This document shows positions 28,193-36,214 of a stretch of 64,000 bases of DNA, piece after piece. The position numbers and the translations under genes were made by a program. Within the stretch, counting starts at the first letter, position 1. Each line of letters opens with the position of its first letter. This DNA is from Streptomyces armeniacus (GTDB taxonomy: Bacteria > Actinomycetota > Actinomycetes > Streptomycetales > Streptomycetaceae), in NCBI RefSeq assembly GCF_003355155.1, contig NZ_CP031320.1:1164369-1228368 (forward strand), given 5' to 3'. Under the pieces are notes generated by a model. The model searched no databases and had not been told where the DNA came from. It worked only from the letters and a program-made list of their open reading frames with translations.

Positions 28193-29435
28193 TTGTCATT
28201 CGCGCCACTTGGGCAGGGCGTGAGCATCCCGGCGGACCCCGGCCGGCTGCGCGCCGCCGTCGGCGCGTACGACTTCGGCGAACCGGCCGATCCCGCCGCG
28301 GTGCTGGAGGACGTCGCGGAGCTGCTGCGCGGCGGCACCGTGCACACGACGCACCCCCGCTACTTCGGCTTGTTCAACCCGGCACCGACCCTCCTCGGCG
28401 TGGTCGGGGAGACCCTTGCGGCGGCGTTCAACCCGCAGCTCGCGGCCTGGTCGCACGCGCCGGCGGCCGCGGAGATCGAGGCCCACCTGCTGCGCTTCCT
28501 CGGCGGACGCCTGGGCTACCCGGCCGAAGCGGTGGCCGGGTCGTTTACCAGCGGCGGCGCGGAGGCGAACCTGACCGCCGTACTGCTGGCGCTGACCAAG
28601 GCGTGGCCGGAGTACGGCACCGCGGGGCTGCGGGCGCTGCCCGGACGGCCCGTGCTGTACGCGTCGGCGGAAAGCCATCTGGCATGGCTGAAGATCGCGC
28701 ACGGCACCGGTATCGGACGGGAGGCGGTGCGGCTCGTACCGGTCGACGCCAGTCTGCGCATGGACCTCGGACGGCTGGCAGACCTGGTGGCGTCGGACCG
28801 CGAGGCCGGCGACCTGCCGTTCATGGTGGTCGGCACGGCCGGCACCACGGGAGCGGGCGTCATCGACCCGCTGCCCGAACTGGCCGCGTTCTGCGCGGAA
28901 CAGGGCCTGTGGCTGCATGCCGACGCCGCGTACGGCGGTGCGCGCACAAGTGGCTGAGCGTGCCGATGGGGGCCGGGGCCCTGCTGTGCACCGACAGCCG
29001 GGCGCTGGCGGAGACGTTCCGCGTCACCACGTCCTGCATGCCGTCCGACGTGCCCGACACCGTCGACCCGTACACCTCGGGCCAGCAGTGGTCGCGCCGG
29101 TTCACCGGGCTGAAGCTCTTCCTCCCGGGTGGACCGTCGTCAACGACACACCGCTGCCGGTGGTCTGCTTCGCCGACCCCGCTGCCGACGGCCTCTCCGA
29201 CGGAGCGTCGTGGGAGCACCACGAGGCGCTCGCACGGACCGTCGTGGGCAGCGGGCGCGCCTGGATCAGCACCGTACGGCTGGACGGACGGGCGGCCCTG
29301 CGCGCCTGCGTCATCAGCTTCCGCACCGGCCGCACGGACATCGACGAGCTCGTACGGGCGGTGAACGACACGCGCGGCGGGCCGTACGGCCGTACCGCCG
29401 CTACACCGCGCAGCCCACTGTCACCGGCTCGTTGA
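28193..29435 (+). pseudogene. broken PLP-dependent decarboxylase (group II, GAD/DABA-like)
   Basis: Remnant of a pyridoxal-phosphate decarboxylase related to glutamate/2,4-diaminobutyrate decarboxylases. Piece 1 (from TTG 28193) runs HPRYFGLFNPAPT, FTSGGAEANL, GTAGTTGAGVIDPLPEL to LHADAAYGGA and ends at TGA 28955. Piece 2 resumes one frame over at about 28944 with the PLP lysine (AHKWLSVPMGAG) and runs to LKLFLPGG near 29128. Piece 3, in a third frame (WTVVNDTPLPVVCFADP), runs to 29435. At both junctions a few dozen residues expected in the family are missing, so two frame-breaking deletions explain it. The N terminus also looks short. The 3' end overlaps murB by 35 nt on the other strand. 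Confidence 0.82.
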
Positions 29436-30456
29436 CGAGCGTCACCCCGAAGGCTGTCCGTACGCCCTCGCGTACCTCACGGGCCAGCGCGAGCAGGTCC
29501 TCGGTGGTCGCCTCGCCGCGGTTGGTGAGCGCGAGGGTGTGCTTGGAGGAGATACGGGCCGGGCCGTCGCCGTAGCCCTTGCCGAACCCGGCCTTGTCGA
29601 TCAGCCAGGCCGCGGAGGTCTTGATACGGCCGTCGCCCGCCGGGAAGGAGGGCGGGACCGTGTCCGGACCGAGCCGTTCCGCGGCGCGGGCACGGAAGGC
29701 GGCGTGCTCGGCCTCGCTGAGCACGGGGTTCGTGAAGAAGGAGCCCGCGGACCAGGTGTCGTGGTCCTCCGGGTCGAGCACCATGCCCTTGCCCGCGCGC
29801 AGCTTCAGCACGGTCTCGCGCGCGGTGGCCGCCGGGACCCGCTCGCCGGGCTGTACGCCGAGGACGCGGGCGGTCTCCGCGTACCTCAGGGGCGCCGACA
29901 TGCCGCCCGCGTCCTCCAGCCGGAAGCGGACGCGGAGCACGACGAACCGGGTGGGGTCGCCCTTGAAGCGGCTGTGCCGGTAGCCGAAGCCGCAGTCCGC
30001 GTTCGGGAGGGTCACGGTCTCGCGGGCGCGGCGGTCGTACGCGACGACCTCGGTGATCGTGCTGGAGACCTCCTGGCCGTACGCGCCCACGTTCTGGATC
30101 GGCGTCGCGCCCGCCGAGCCGGGGATGCCGGCCAGGCACTCGATGCCGGCGAGGCCGGCCTCGACCGTGCGCTCGACGACGTCGGACCAGTTCTCGCCCG
30201 CCGCCAGCTCCAGCCGCGTACCGTCCAGCCGGCAGCCGGTGGTGGCGATGCGCAGGGCGGTGCCGCGGAAGCCCTTGTCGGCGACGACGAGGTTGCTGCC
30301 GCCGCCGATGACCAGCAGCGGCGTACCGCTGTCGTCGGCCTCCCGTACGGCTTCGACCACCTCGTCATCGGTGGTGGCCGTACGGAGCCGGTCGGCGGGG
30401 CCGCCCAGGCGGAAGGTGGTCAGGGGGGCGAGGGGGGCGTCGTGGAGTTCCTGCAC
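29401..30456 (-). CDS. murB: UDP-N-acetylenolpyruvoylglucosamine reductase (MurB)
   Basis: 351-aa FAD enzyme making UDP-N-acetylmuramate in peptidoglycan synthesis. FAD-binding PLLVIGGGSNLVVAD near residue 47, GIPGSAGATPIQNVGAYGQE near 120, YRHSRFK near 175, and the C-terminal Ser/Glu catalytic segment (GSFFTNPVLS near 240; NRGEATTED near 315) are all present. The GTG start at 30456 lacks a Shine-Dalgarno; TACTCT ends 7 nt before it (30464-30469), so the mRNA may be leaderless. Confidence 0.95.
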   Translation of the reverse strand: MQELHDAPLAPLTTFRLGGPADRLRTATTDDEVVEAVREADDSGTPLLVIGGGSNLVVADKGFRGTALRIATTGCRLDGTRLELAAGENWSDVVERTVEAGLAGIECLAGIPGSAGATPIQNVGAYGQEVSSTITEVVAYDRRARETVTLPNADCGFGYRHSRFKGDPTRFVVLRVRFRLEDAGGMSAPLRYAETARVLGVQPGERVPAATARETVLKLRAGKGMVLDPEDHDTWSAGSFFTNPVLSEAEHAAFRARAAERLGPDTVPPSFPAGDGRIKTSAAWLIDKAGFGKGYGDGPARISSKHTLALTNRGEATTEDLLALAREVREGVRTAFGVTLVNEPVTVGCAV

Positions 30457-30546
30457 GCGGTCAAGAGTACGAGAGGGGTGCGGCGGGGCCGGCCGTGCCC
30501 GGCTCCAGCCCGGGACACGCGGCCCCGGGCGGGCCGGGCGGCCCGC

Positions 30547-30981
30547 TCAGGCCAGGGCGACGACCGCGCGGGCCATGCCCAGCACCTTCTGCCCGTCGCA
30601 CTTCGCGAGCAGGTCCACCCGGACCGTACGGGCCGACTCGTCGACGACGGCCGCGACCTTCGCCGAGACCTCGACCGTCGCGCCCTTGTCGTCGTTCGGC
30701 ACCTTCACCTGGCGGATGAACCGCACGCCGTAGTCGACGACGGCGCCCGGGTCGCCCACCCAGTCGGTGACCACCCGTACGGCCTGGGCCATCGTGAGCA
30801 TGCCGTGCGCGATGACGCCGTCGAGGCCGACCTCGGTGGCGAACGTGTCGTTCCAGTGGATCGGGTTGAAGTCACCGGACGCGCCCGCGTAGCGCACGAG
30901 CGTGTCGCGGGTGACCTGGAAGGTCTGGGCGGGCAGTTCCGTGCCGACCTCGGCGTCGGCGAATGCGATCTTGGCGGTCAT
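30547..30981 (-). CDS. MaoC/HadB-like (R)-hydratase subunit
   Basis: 144-aa hot-dog fold protein with the hydratase-2 motif YAGASGDFNPIHWNDTFA (near residues 31-48) bearing the catalytic Asp/His pair. It pairs with the gene 4 nt upstream; in mycobacteria the equivalent HadA/HadB form the 3-hydroxyacyl-ACP dehydratase, with HadB supplying the active site. Role in fatty-acid or related acyl dehydration is inferred. Confidence 0.88.
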   Translation of the reverse strand: MTAKIAFADAEVGTELPAQTFQVTRDTLVRYAGASGDFNPIHWNDTFATEVGLDGVIAHGMLTMAQAVRVVTDWVGDPGAVVDYGVRFIRQVKVPNDDKGATVEVSAKVAAVVDESARTVRVDLLAKCDGQKVLGMARAVVALA

Positions 30982-30985
30982 CTCG

Positions 30986-31438
30986 TCACTCCTCGTCCGC
31001 GCCCCGGGCCACCAGCTTCGTGCGGGCGGTCACCACGAGCTCACCCGTCTCGTCGTGCACATCGCCCCGGATCTCCAACACGTCGTGCCCCGCGAGGGAG
31101 TTGATCGACTCGATGGTGGAGGTGACCGCGAGCCGATCCCCGGCGCGTACCGGGCGCACGTACGCGAACTGCTGCGCGCCGTGCACCACCCGGCTGAAGT
31201 CCAGGCCGAGCTGCGGGTCCTCGATCACGACGCCCGCCGCGCGGTACGTGATCGAGAAGACGAACGTCGGAGGCGCGATCACGTCCGGGTGCCCGAGCTT
31301 CTCGGCGGCGGCCGGGTCGGTGTACGCCGGGTGGGGGTCGCCGATGGCCTCGGCGAACTCGCGGATCTTCTCCCGGCCGACCTCGTACGGGCGGGTGGGC
31401 GGATAGCTCCGTCCGACGAACGACTGGTCGAGCGCCAT
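30986..31438 (-). CDS. HadA-like dehydratase subunit (MaoC N-terminal, UPF0336)
   Basis: 150-aa hot-dog protein matching the non-catalytic partner type: N terminus ALDQSFVGRSYPPTRPYEVGREKIREFAEAIGDP, then TFVFSITYRAAG. It lacks the catalytic Asp/His pair of the neighbouring subunit. The stop is separated from the next start by 4 nt, so the two are co-translated as a heterodimer. It lies just downstream of rpmG, a standard actinobacterial order. Confidence 0.88.
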   Translation of the reverse strand: MALDQSFVGRSYPPTRPYEVGREKIREFAEAIGDPHPAYTDPAAAEKLGHPDVIAPPTFVFSITYRAAGVVIEDPQLGLDFSRVVHGAQQFAYVRPVRAGDRLAVTSTIESINSLAGHDVLEIRGDVHDETGELVVTARTKLVARGADEE

Positions 31439-31481
31439 GTGGCCGGCACCTCCTGGGCGTTGGGCGTGGGCAGCGGAACAC

Positions 31482-31515
31482 GTGAGGCCGCCCCCGAAAA
31501 CGGGGACGGCCTCAC
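31482..31515. terminator. rpmG terminator hairpin
   Basis: A long stem (31482-31496 with 31501-31515, one mismatch/bulge) lies 12 nt beyond the rpmG stop on the minus strand. The loop carries TTTT. Confidence 0.8.
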
Positions 31516-31527
31516 GGACGGAGCGTG

Positions 31528-31692
31528 TTATCGCGTTTCGCGGTGCGCTGTGTGCGAGTTGCAGCGCGGGCAGTGCTTCTTCATCTCAAGACGGTCCGGG
31601 TTGTTGCGCCGGTTCTTCTTGGTGATGTAGTTCCGCTCCTTGCACTCCACGCATGCCAGCGTGATCTTCGGGCGGACGTCTGTGGCAGCCAC
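31528..31692 (-). CDS. rpmG: 50S ribosomal protein L33 (zinc-binding form)
   Basis: 54-aa L33 with both CxxC pairs (CVEC, CPRC), i.e. the zinc-containing paralogue used under zinc sufficiency. The GTG at 31692 has AAGGAG 7 nt upstream. The frame is open further upstream through the tRNA-Met gene but that part is not coding. Confidence 0.95.
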
Positions 31693-31784
31693 GTGAGTGC
31701 TCCTTGGACGGACTAGGACGAGTTGAACGCAGAAAGAGTAGCCGATCGGAGGACAGATCCCACAACCGGCTACTGTCAGTGAAG

Positions 31785-31857
31785 TAGCGGCGACCGGACT
31801 TGAACCGGTGACACAACGATTATGAGCCGTTTGCTCTACCGACTGAGCTACGCCGCC
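31785..31857 (-). tRNA. tRNA-Met (CAT anticodon, elongator type)
   Basis: 73 nt; acceptor GGCGGCG/CGCCGCT, anticodon CAT at 31822-31824 (position 34), T arm GGTTCAAGTCC. A G1-U72 pair is present, unlike the unpaired 1-72 of initiator tRNA, so elongator Met is favoured. Confidence 0.95.
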
Positions 31858-31868
31858 ACGATGCGAAC

Positions 31869-31891
31869 GTCTCCCGCGGCAGGCGGGAGAC
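31869..31891. other. hairpin between tRNA-Thr and tRNA-Met
   Basis: A perfect 9-bp stem (31869-31877 with 31883-31891) lies in the 46-nt spacer. Likely a processing or termination element in the tRNA-Thr/tRNA-Met/rpmG transcript. Confidence 0.6.
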
Positions 31892-31903
31892 CTCTCACAC
31901 CAG

Positions 31904-31976
31904 AGCCCCAAAACGGAATCGAACCGTTGACCTTCTCCTTACCATGGAGACGCTCTGCCGACTGAGCTATTGGGGC
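31904..31976 (-). tRNA. tRNA-Thr (GGT anticodon)
   Basis: 73 nt; acceptor GCCCCAA/TTGGGGC, anticodon GGT at 31941-31943 (position 34), T arm GGTTCGATTCC. First gene of the tRNA-Thr, tRNA-Met, rpmG cluster. Confidence 0.95.
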
Positions 31977-32179
31977 GAGCGATGAAGACATTACACGTTC
32001 GGCCGCCGAAGGTGAAATCCGTATCGGGGCCGTCGCGTCCGCCCTGTCTACCCCTTGGCAGCACGGCTCACACCACGCCGGTACGACTATTTCCCTCCTC
32101 CCCGATGCCGCCCGCGGCTCCCCTTACGCTCGTCGCACGCTGCGTGATCTCGATCTTCCGCCGAACCCTGGGGAGTCCG

Positions 32180-33457
32180 ATGGCCGACAGACAGCCGCAG
32201 GAGCCGAGGCACACCGACCGCGGCATCTCGGCCGCCGACTCCAGCGAACTCCTCCTGTGCGCTGCCCGGCTCGCCGACGGGCGCACCGTCGACGTACGCC
32301 TCAGCGGCGGGCGTATCGAGGCCGTCGGCACCGCCGGCAGCCTCTCCCCCGGCCGGCTCCCGCCCGAGGGCGCCCGCGTCGACCTCACCGGCTACCTGCT
32401 GCTGCCCGCCCCCGCCGAGCCGCACGCCCACTACGACTCCGCGCTCACCGCCCTCAGCGCCGCCGAGCCCGGCGCCGACACCCCGCCGTCCAGCGACCCG
32501 TACGAGGTCCAACGGCGCACCACCGAGGCCGCGTTGCTCCAGCTCGGACACGGCGCGACCGCGCTGCGCTCGCACGTGCGCATCGGCGACGTCGTCGGAG
32601 TGCGCTCGCTGGAGGCCGTCCTGCAGGCCCGCAGGGCGCTGCGCGGACTGGCCGACCTGACCACCGTCGCCGTGCCCCGGCTGCTGACCGGGCTGGCCGG
32701 CGCCGAGGACCTGGCGATGCTGCGCGACGCCGTGAAGATGGGCGCGACCGTCGTCGGCGGCTGCCCCGACCTCGACCCCGATCCGGGCGGCTACGTGGAG
32801 GCCGTCCTCGAGGTCGCCGCCGAGCACGGCTGCGCCGTCGACCTGCACACCGACGCCGACGACCCGGCCCGCCTCGCCCGGCTCGCGGCCGCCGCGGGCG
32901 GGCTGCGGCCCGGCGTCACGATCGGCCCCTGCGGCGGGCTGTCCCGGCTGCCGCACGAGGCCACCATGCGGGCGGCCGACCAGCTGGCCGCCGCCGGGAT
33001 CACCGTCGTCGCGCTGCCGCAGGGCAACTGCGTCGCGCTGGAACGCCGTTTCCCCTCCCGCGTCGCGCCCGTACGGCTGCTGCGCGCCGCCGGCGTCACC
33101 GTCGCCGCCGGCAGCGGGGCCCTGCGCGACGCCTCGAACCAGGTGGGCCGCGGCGACCCGCTCAGCGCCGCGTACCTGCTCGCCTCGCACGGCGAGGCAC
33201 ACGCCGTCGCCGCCTACGAAGCGGTCAGCACCCGGGCGCGGGCCGCGATGGGCCTGCCCGAGGTACGCGTCGAGGCCGGGTTCCCGGCCGAACTCCTCGC
33301 CGTACGCGGCACGAGCATCGCGGGCGCGCTGTCCCTCGCGTACAGCCGCATCGTGGTGCACCGGGGGCGCGTGGTCGCGCGTACGAGCGCGGTGCGCGAA
33401 TACTGCGACTCCGCCGCCGCGGTGGAACTCGACCTCCCCCGCCAGTCACAGGGCTGA
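32180..33457 (+). CDS. amidohydrolase related to cytosine deaminase, metal site degenerate
   Basis: 425-aa amidohydrolase-superfamily protein. The first metal pair HAHYD (near residue 82) is present. Other cytosine-deaminase landmarks are altered: HCDE becomes HTDA (near 220), the SH of the next strand becomes GPCGGLS, and the metal Asp motif becomes GSGALRD (near 315). It may be catalytically changed or inactive. The ATG at 32180 follows GGGAG. It diverges from the tRNA cluster; the 203-nt gap before it holds no other gene. This is the last complete gene before the assembly artefact. Confidence 0.75.
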   Translation: MADRQPQEPRHTDRGISAADSSELLLCAARLADGRTVDVRLSGGRIEAVGTAGSLSPGRLPPEGARVDLTGYLLLPAPAEPHAHYDSALTALSAAEPGADTPPSSDPYEVQRRTTEAALLQLGHGATALRSHVRIGDVVGVRSLEAVLQARRALRGLADLTTVAVPRLLTGLAGAEDLAMLRDAVKMGATVVGGCPDLDPDPGGYVEAVLEVAAEHGCAVDLHTDADDPARLARLAAAAGGLRPGVTIGPCGGLSRLPHEATMRAADQLAAAGITVVALPQGNCVALERRFPSRVAPVRLLRAAGVTVAAGSGALRDASNQVGRGDPLSAAYLLASHGEAHAVAAYEAVSTRARAAMGLPEVRVEAGFPAELLAVRGTSIAGALSLAYSRIVVHRGRVVARTSAVREYCDSAAAVELDLPRQSQG

Positions 33458-33487
33458 GCGCGCGCACGCGGGCGTACGGTCGGAGGC

Positions 33488-34225
33488 ATGCGTACAGTCA
33501 TCGCCGGTGGACACGGCCAGATCGCCCTGCGCCTCGAACAGCTTCTCGCCGAGCGCGGAGACACCGTCGCGGGCCTCATCCGCGACCCCCAGCAGTCCGA
33601 CGACCTTCGCGCCACGGGCGCCGAACCCGTCGTGTGCGACCTCGAGTCCGCGTCCGCGGACGAGGTCACGCGGCACCTGGAGGGCGCGGACGCCGCCGTG
33701 TTCGCGGCGGGCGCCGGGCCGGGCAGCGGCGCCGCGCGCAAGGAGACGGTGGACCGCGGCGCGGCCGTGCTGTTCGCCGACGCGGCGGAACGGGCGGGCG
33801 TACGGCGCTTCCTGGTCGTCTCCGCCATGCGCGCCGACGAGGAGCCGCCGCCCGAGATGGACCCTGTGTTCGCCGCGTACCTGCGGGCGAAGGGCGCCGC
33901 GGACGACGCCGTACGCGCCCGCGCCGGGCTGGACTGGACGATCCTGCGGCCCGGACGGCTCACGGACGCGCCGGGCACGGGCCGCGTACGGCTGGAGGAG
34001 CGGACGGGTCGCGGTGACATCACGCGGGACGATGTCGCGGCGGTCCTGCGGGCACTGCTGGACGAGCCGCGCACGGCGGGGCTGACGCTGGAGCTGGTCA
34101 ACGGGGACACGGCGGTCGCGGACGCGGTGGCGGTCTGCGCTCGGGGGTGGGGCTGGCTCTTTTACACATCTGACGCGGCCGACGAAGGGGTGGGCGGAGG
34201 TCTAGGTGGACGGGGTGTGATTTAG
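33488..34225 (+). CDS. NAD(P)-binding (atypical SDR/NmrA-like) protein, 3' end corrupted
   Basis: Rossmann-fold protein. Dinucleotide motif VIAGGHGQIALRL at residue 4 (GxxGxx form), LVVSAMRAD near 115, YLRAKGAADD near 138, and WTILRPGRLTDAPGTG near 158 as in NAD(P)H-binding SDRs. Real coding appears to run to about 34150 (LVNGDTAVADAVAVC); the rest (LFYTSDAADEG) is translated sequencing adapter, so the stop at 34225 is artificial and the true C terminus is missing. Confidence 0.75.
   Translation: MRTVIAGGHGQIALRLEQLLAERGDTVAGLIRDPQQSDDLRATGAEPVVCDLESASADEVTRHLEGADAAVFAAGAGPGSGAARKETVDRGAAVLFADAAERAGVRRFLVVSAMRADEEPPPEMDPVFAAYLRAKGAADDAVRARAGLDWTILRPGRLTDAPGTGRVRLEERTGRGDITRDDVAAVLRALLDEPRTAGLTLELVNGDTAVADAVAVCARGWGWLFYTSDAADEGVGGGLGGRGVI
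34153..34223 (+). other. Illumina Nextera adapter embedded in the assembly (artefact)
   Basis: Bases 34153-34185 match the 33-nt Nextera transposase read-through adapter at 30 of 33 positions. Next come 8 index bases (34186-34193), then a 29-nt block (34194-34222) matching the P5 tail at about 20 of 29. Most mismatches are toward G, as in low-quality two-colour base calling. Translated, it gives the notorious contaminant LFYTSDAADE. It is not biological. Confidence 0.93.
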
Positions 34226-34248
34226 AAAAGGGAGCGGCAGGAGGAGAA

Positions 34249-34377
34249 GACCTGAGCCGCGCGCTCTCCCCTGCAGTGCCCCCTCCCGTACGCGGGCGGG
34301 AGGGGGTACGGAGCGGCAGGCCTCGGCCGCCCGCGTACGGGAGGGGGCACTGCAGGGGAGAGCGCGCGGCTCAGGTC
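34249..34377. repeat. 51-bp perfect inverted repeat next to the adapter (probable chimera)
   Basis: Arms 34249-34299 and 34327-34377 are exact reverse complements around a 27-nt loop. The 11-mer ggagcggcagg also occurs at 34231 and 34310. Coming directly after adapter sequence, this is best read as a fold-back/chimeric read end rather than a terminator, although a real hairpin at the right arm is possible. Confidence 0.85.
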
Positions 34378-34619
34378 CGCGCTGGGGTCTCGCTTCGGGG
34401 CGCGAGCAGGCTCAGTCCGGGGCCCTCAGCGGGCACACATTCGGGCGTCGCGCACTCGGCTCGCGACCGTGCGGCCGGCGCCGCGAGCACACAGACAGCG
34501 GGCGCCGGGCGTCGTGGTCGCCTCGGTCGCGTGGCTGTGGTGGCTCGTCGTGCTCATGTGTTCAGTAAAACAGACGTACGGTGCCGTACCGCCCGCGTCG
34601 GCGGCCCGCCGACGGCCGT
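34378..34619. other. intergenic stretch right of the artefact
   Basis: Together with 34226-34377 this is about 390 bp without a firm gene. Only a doubtful 43-codon frame on the minus strand (34426-34557) is seen. Confidence 0.4.
34426..34557 (-). CDS. doubtful small ORF (43 aa)
   Basis: ATG at 34557 to TGA at 34426, encoding a Ser/Thr/His then Arg/Cys/Ala-rich peptide (MSTTSHHSHATEATTT start). Third positions are strongly G/C as in real genes here, but no Shine-Dalgarno or family is recognised and the region adjoins an assembly artefact. Could be a short regulatory peptide or chance. Confidence 0.25.
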   Translation of the reverse strand: MSTTSHHSHATEATTTPGARCLCARGAGRTVASRVRDARMCAR

Positions 34620-35273
34620 TCAGGCCTCGGTCAGAATCTCCACGCCACTGGCTGTGACCTGCACGGATACACCGGACAGGTCGGTGACGACGGCGTCGGC
34701 GCGCAGCTCCTCGCGGGCGTGTGTTGTGGTCAACGCCACGGTGCGCATGCCCGCCGCGCGGGCCGCCTCGAGACCGGCGGGCGCGTCCTCGAAGACGACG
34801 CAGCGGGCCGGGTCGGCGCCCAGCTTCCGGGCGGCGAGCAGGAACGGCTCGGGGTCGGGCTTGCCGCGTACGACGTCCTCCGCCGCGATCACCAGCGGCG
34901 GCTCGACGCCCACCTCGCGCAGCCGCGCCTCGGCCAGCGGCCGGATCGCGGAGGTGACCACCGCCCAGGGGGCGGGCGCCGCGGAGAGCGCGGAGACCAG
35001 CGCGGCCGTGCCGGGCAGCAGCACCACTCCCCCGCCCACGTCCTCCACTTCGAGCTGTTCGATACGGCGGACCGCACCGGGCACCTCGGCCGCCGGCAGC
35101 AGCTCGGAGATGATCTCCGCGGCGGTCCGCCCGTGCAGCTCGACCTGGGCGAACTCGGCCTCGGTCACGCCGTGCTCTCCGGCCCAGCGGGTCCAGCAGC
35201 GGATCACGGACTCCATCGACGACAGGAGCGTCCCGTCGTTGTCGAACAGCAGGGCATCGGCGGAGAGCTTCAT
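34620..35273 (-). CDS. HAD-family phosphatase
   Basis: 217-aa haloacid-dehalogenase-like hydrolase of the beta-phosphoglucomutase/sugar-phosphatase type. Nucleophile motif [10 protein letters not shown] at residue 10, cap domain, motif II VVTSA near 103, motif III KPDPEPF near 138, motif [13 protein letters not shown] near 160. Likely dephosphorylates a small phosphorylated metabolite; substrate not predictable. Confidence 0.88.
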   Translation of the reverse strand: MKLSADALLFDNDGTLLSSMESVIRCWTRWAGEHGVTEAEFAQVELHGRTAAEIISELLPAAEVPGAVRRIEQLEVEDVGGGVVLLPGTAALVSALSAAPAPWAVVTSAIRPLAEARLREVGVEPPLVIAAEDVVRGKPDPEPFLLAARKLGADPARCVVFEDAPAGLEAARAAGMRTVALTTTHAREELRADAVVTDLSGVSVQVTASGVEILTEA

Positions 35274-35352
35274 GAGGCGACCCTACGGCGCGCCCGCGGC
35301 ACCGCCGGGGGCCGGAGACTGTGAGATGTTTCGCCCCTTCTAGACTCGGCGC

Positions 35353-35724
35353 ATGCTCACCCCGCTGACGGTCGCGCTCGCCGTGGCCGCGCTCGCTCTG
35401 GCCGCATGGTGCGGCCACGCGGCCTACCGCGACCAGCCCACCAAGGACTGGCACTTCGCGGGCATGGCCGTGGTGACAGTGCTCGCGCTGGCCCAGCTGG
35501 TGGTGGGCGTCGTGCAGTTGGCGCGCGGCGAGGAGCCCGCCGACGGAACCGTGATCTTCGTCTCGTATCTGGTCGGCATCGTGTGCTGCGTGCCGGTGGT
35601 CGGGCTGCTGTCGCTGTCGGAGCGCACGCGATGGGGCTCGCTGACGGTGGTCGCGGGCGCCGTCGTACTGGCCGTGCTGCAGGTGCGGCTCTACGACATC
35701 TGGGAGGGCGGCGCCGGTGCCTGA
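35353..35724 (+). CDS. small integral membrane protein
   Basis: 123 aa with four hydrophobic segments (near 5-22, 37-57, 67-87 and 93-108). No family recognised beyond a conserved-looking Streptomyces membrane protein. It overlaps the next gene by 8 nt, indicating co-translation. Confidence 0.7.
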   Translation: MLTPLTVALAVAALALAAWCGHAAYRDQPTKDWHFAGMAVVTVLALAQLVVGVVQLARGEEPADGTVIFVSYLVGIVCCVPVVGLLSLSERTRWGSLTVVAGAVVLAVLQVRLYDIWEGGAGA

Positions 35725-36178
35725 GCGGAACGGCCGTACGGGAGACGGGTCCGGGGCCGGAGGCGCGTCGGGTCGTCAGCTGGTCAGCGGCCCGGGCCGG
35801 CTGCTCGTCACCCTGTACGGGATCTTCACCGTCGGCGCCGCGTCCCGCTCCCTCTACCAGCTCTCCACGCGCTTCGACGAGGCGCCGCTGGCGTACGTGC
35901 TCTCGGCGGTGGCGGCGGTGGTGTACGCGTTCATCACGGTCGCGCTCGTACGCGGCGGGGAGGGCGCGCGCAAGGCCGCGCTGGTGTGCTGCTGCGCGGA
36001 GTTGCTGGGCGTGCTGACGGTCGGCACCTGGACGCTGGCGGACCCGTCCGCGTTCCCGGACGCGACCGTGTGGTCGGACTACGGGATGGGCTACCTGTTC
36101 ATCCCGCTCGCCCTGCCCGTCACGGGGCTGCTGTGGCTGCGCCGTACGCCGGGCGGCGGCCGGTCCGGGAACGCCTGA
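35717..36178 (+). CDS. integral membrane protein (hypothetical)
   Basis: 153 aa starting at a GTG inside the end of the preceding gene. About four membrane segments (GRLLVTLYGIFTVGAAS, YVLSAVAAVVYAFITVAL, ALVCCCAELLGVLTVGTW, GYLFIPLALPVTGLLWL) after a Gly/Arg-rich N terminus. It resembles unnamed actinobacterial membrane proteins with the RSLYQLSTRFDEAPLAY motif. Function unknown; it probably acts with its overlapping partner. Confidence 0.75.
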   Translation: MPERNGRTGDGSGAGGASGRQLVSGPGRLLVTLYGIFTVGAASRSLYQLSTRFDEAPLAYVLSAVAAVVYAFITVALVRGGEGARKAALVCCCAELLGVLTVGTWTLADPSAFPDATVWSDYGMGYLFIPLALPVTGLLWLRRTPGGGRSGNA

Positions 36179-36214
36179 GGCGCCGGGACGCCTGAAGGGC
36201 CTCCGGAACGGGCG

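Noticed and set aside
34153..34225. C-terminal tail of the NAD(P)-binding protein as a novel motif
   Set aside because: It is translated sequencing adapter, not biology.
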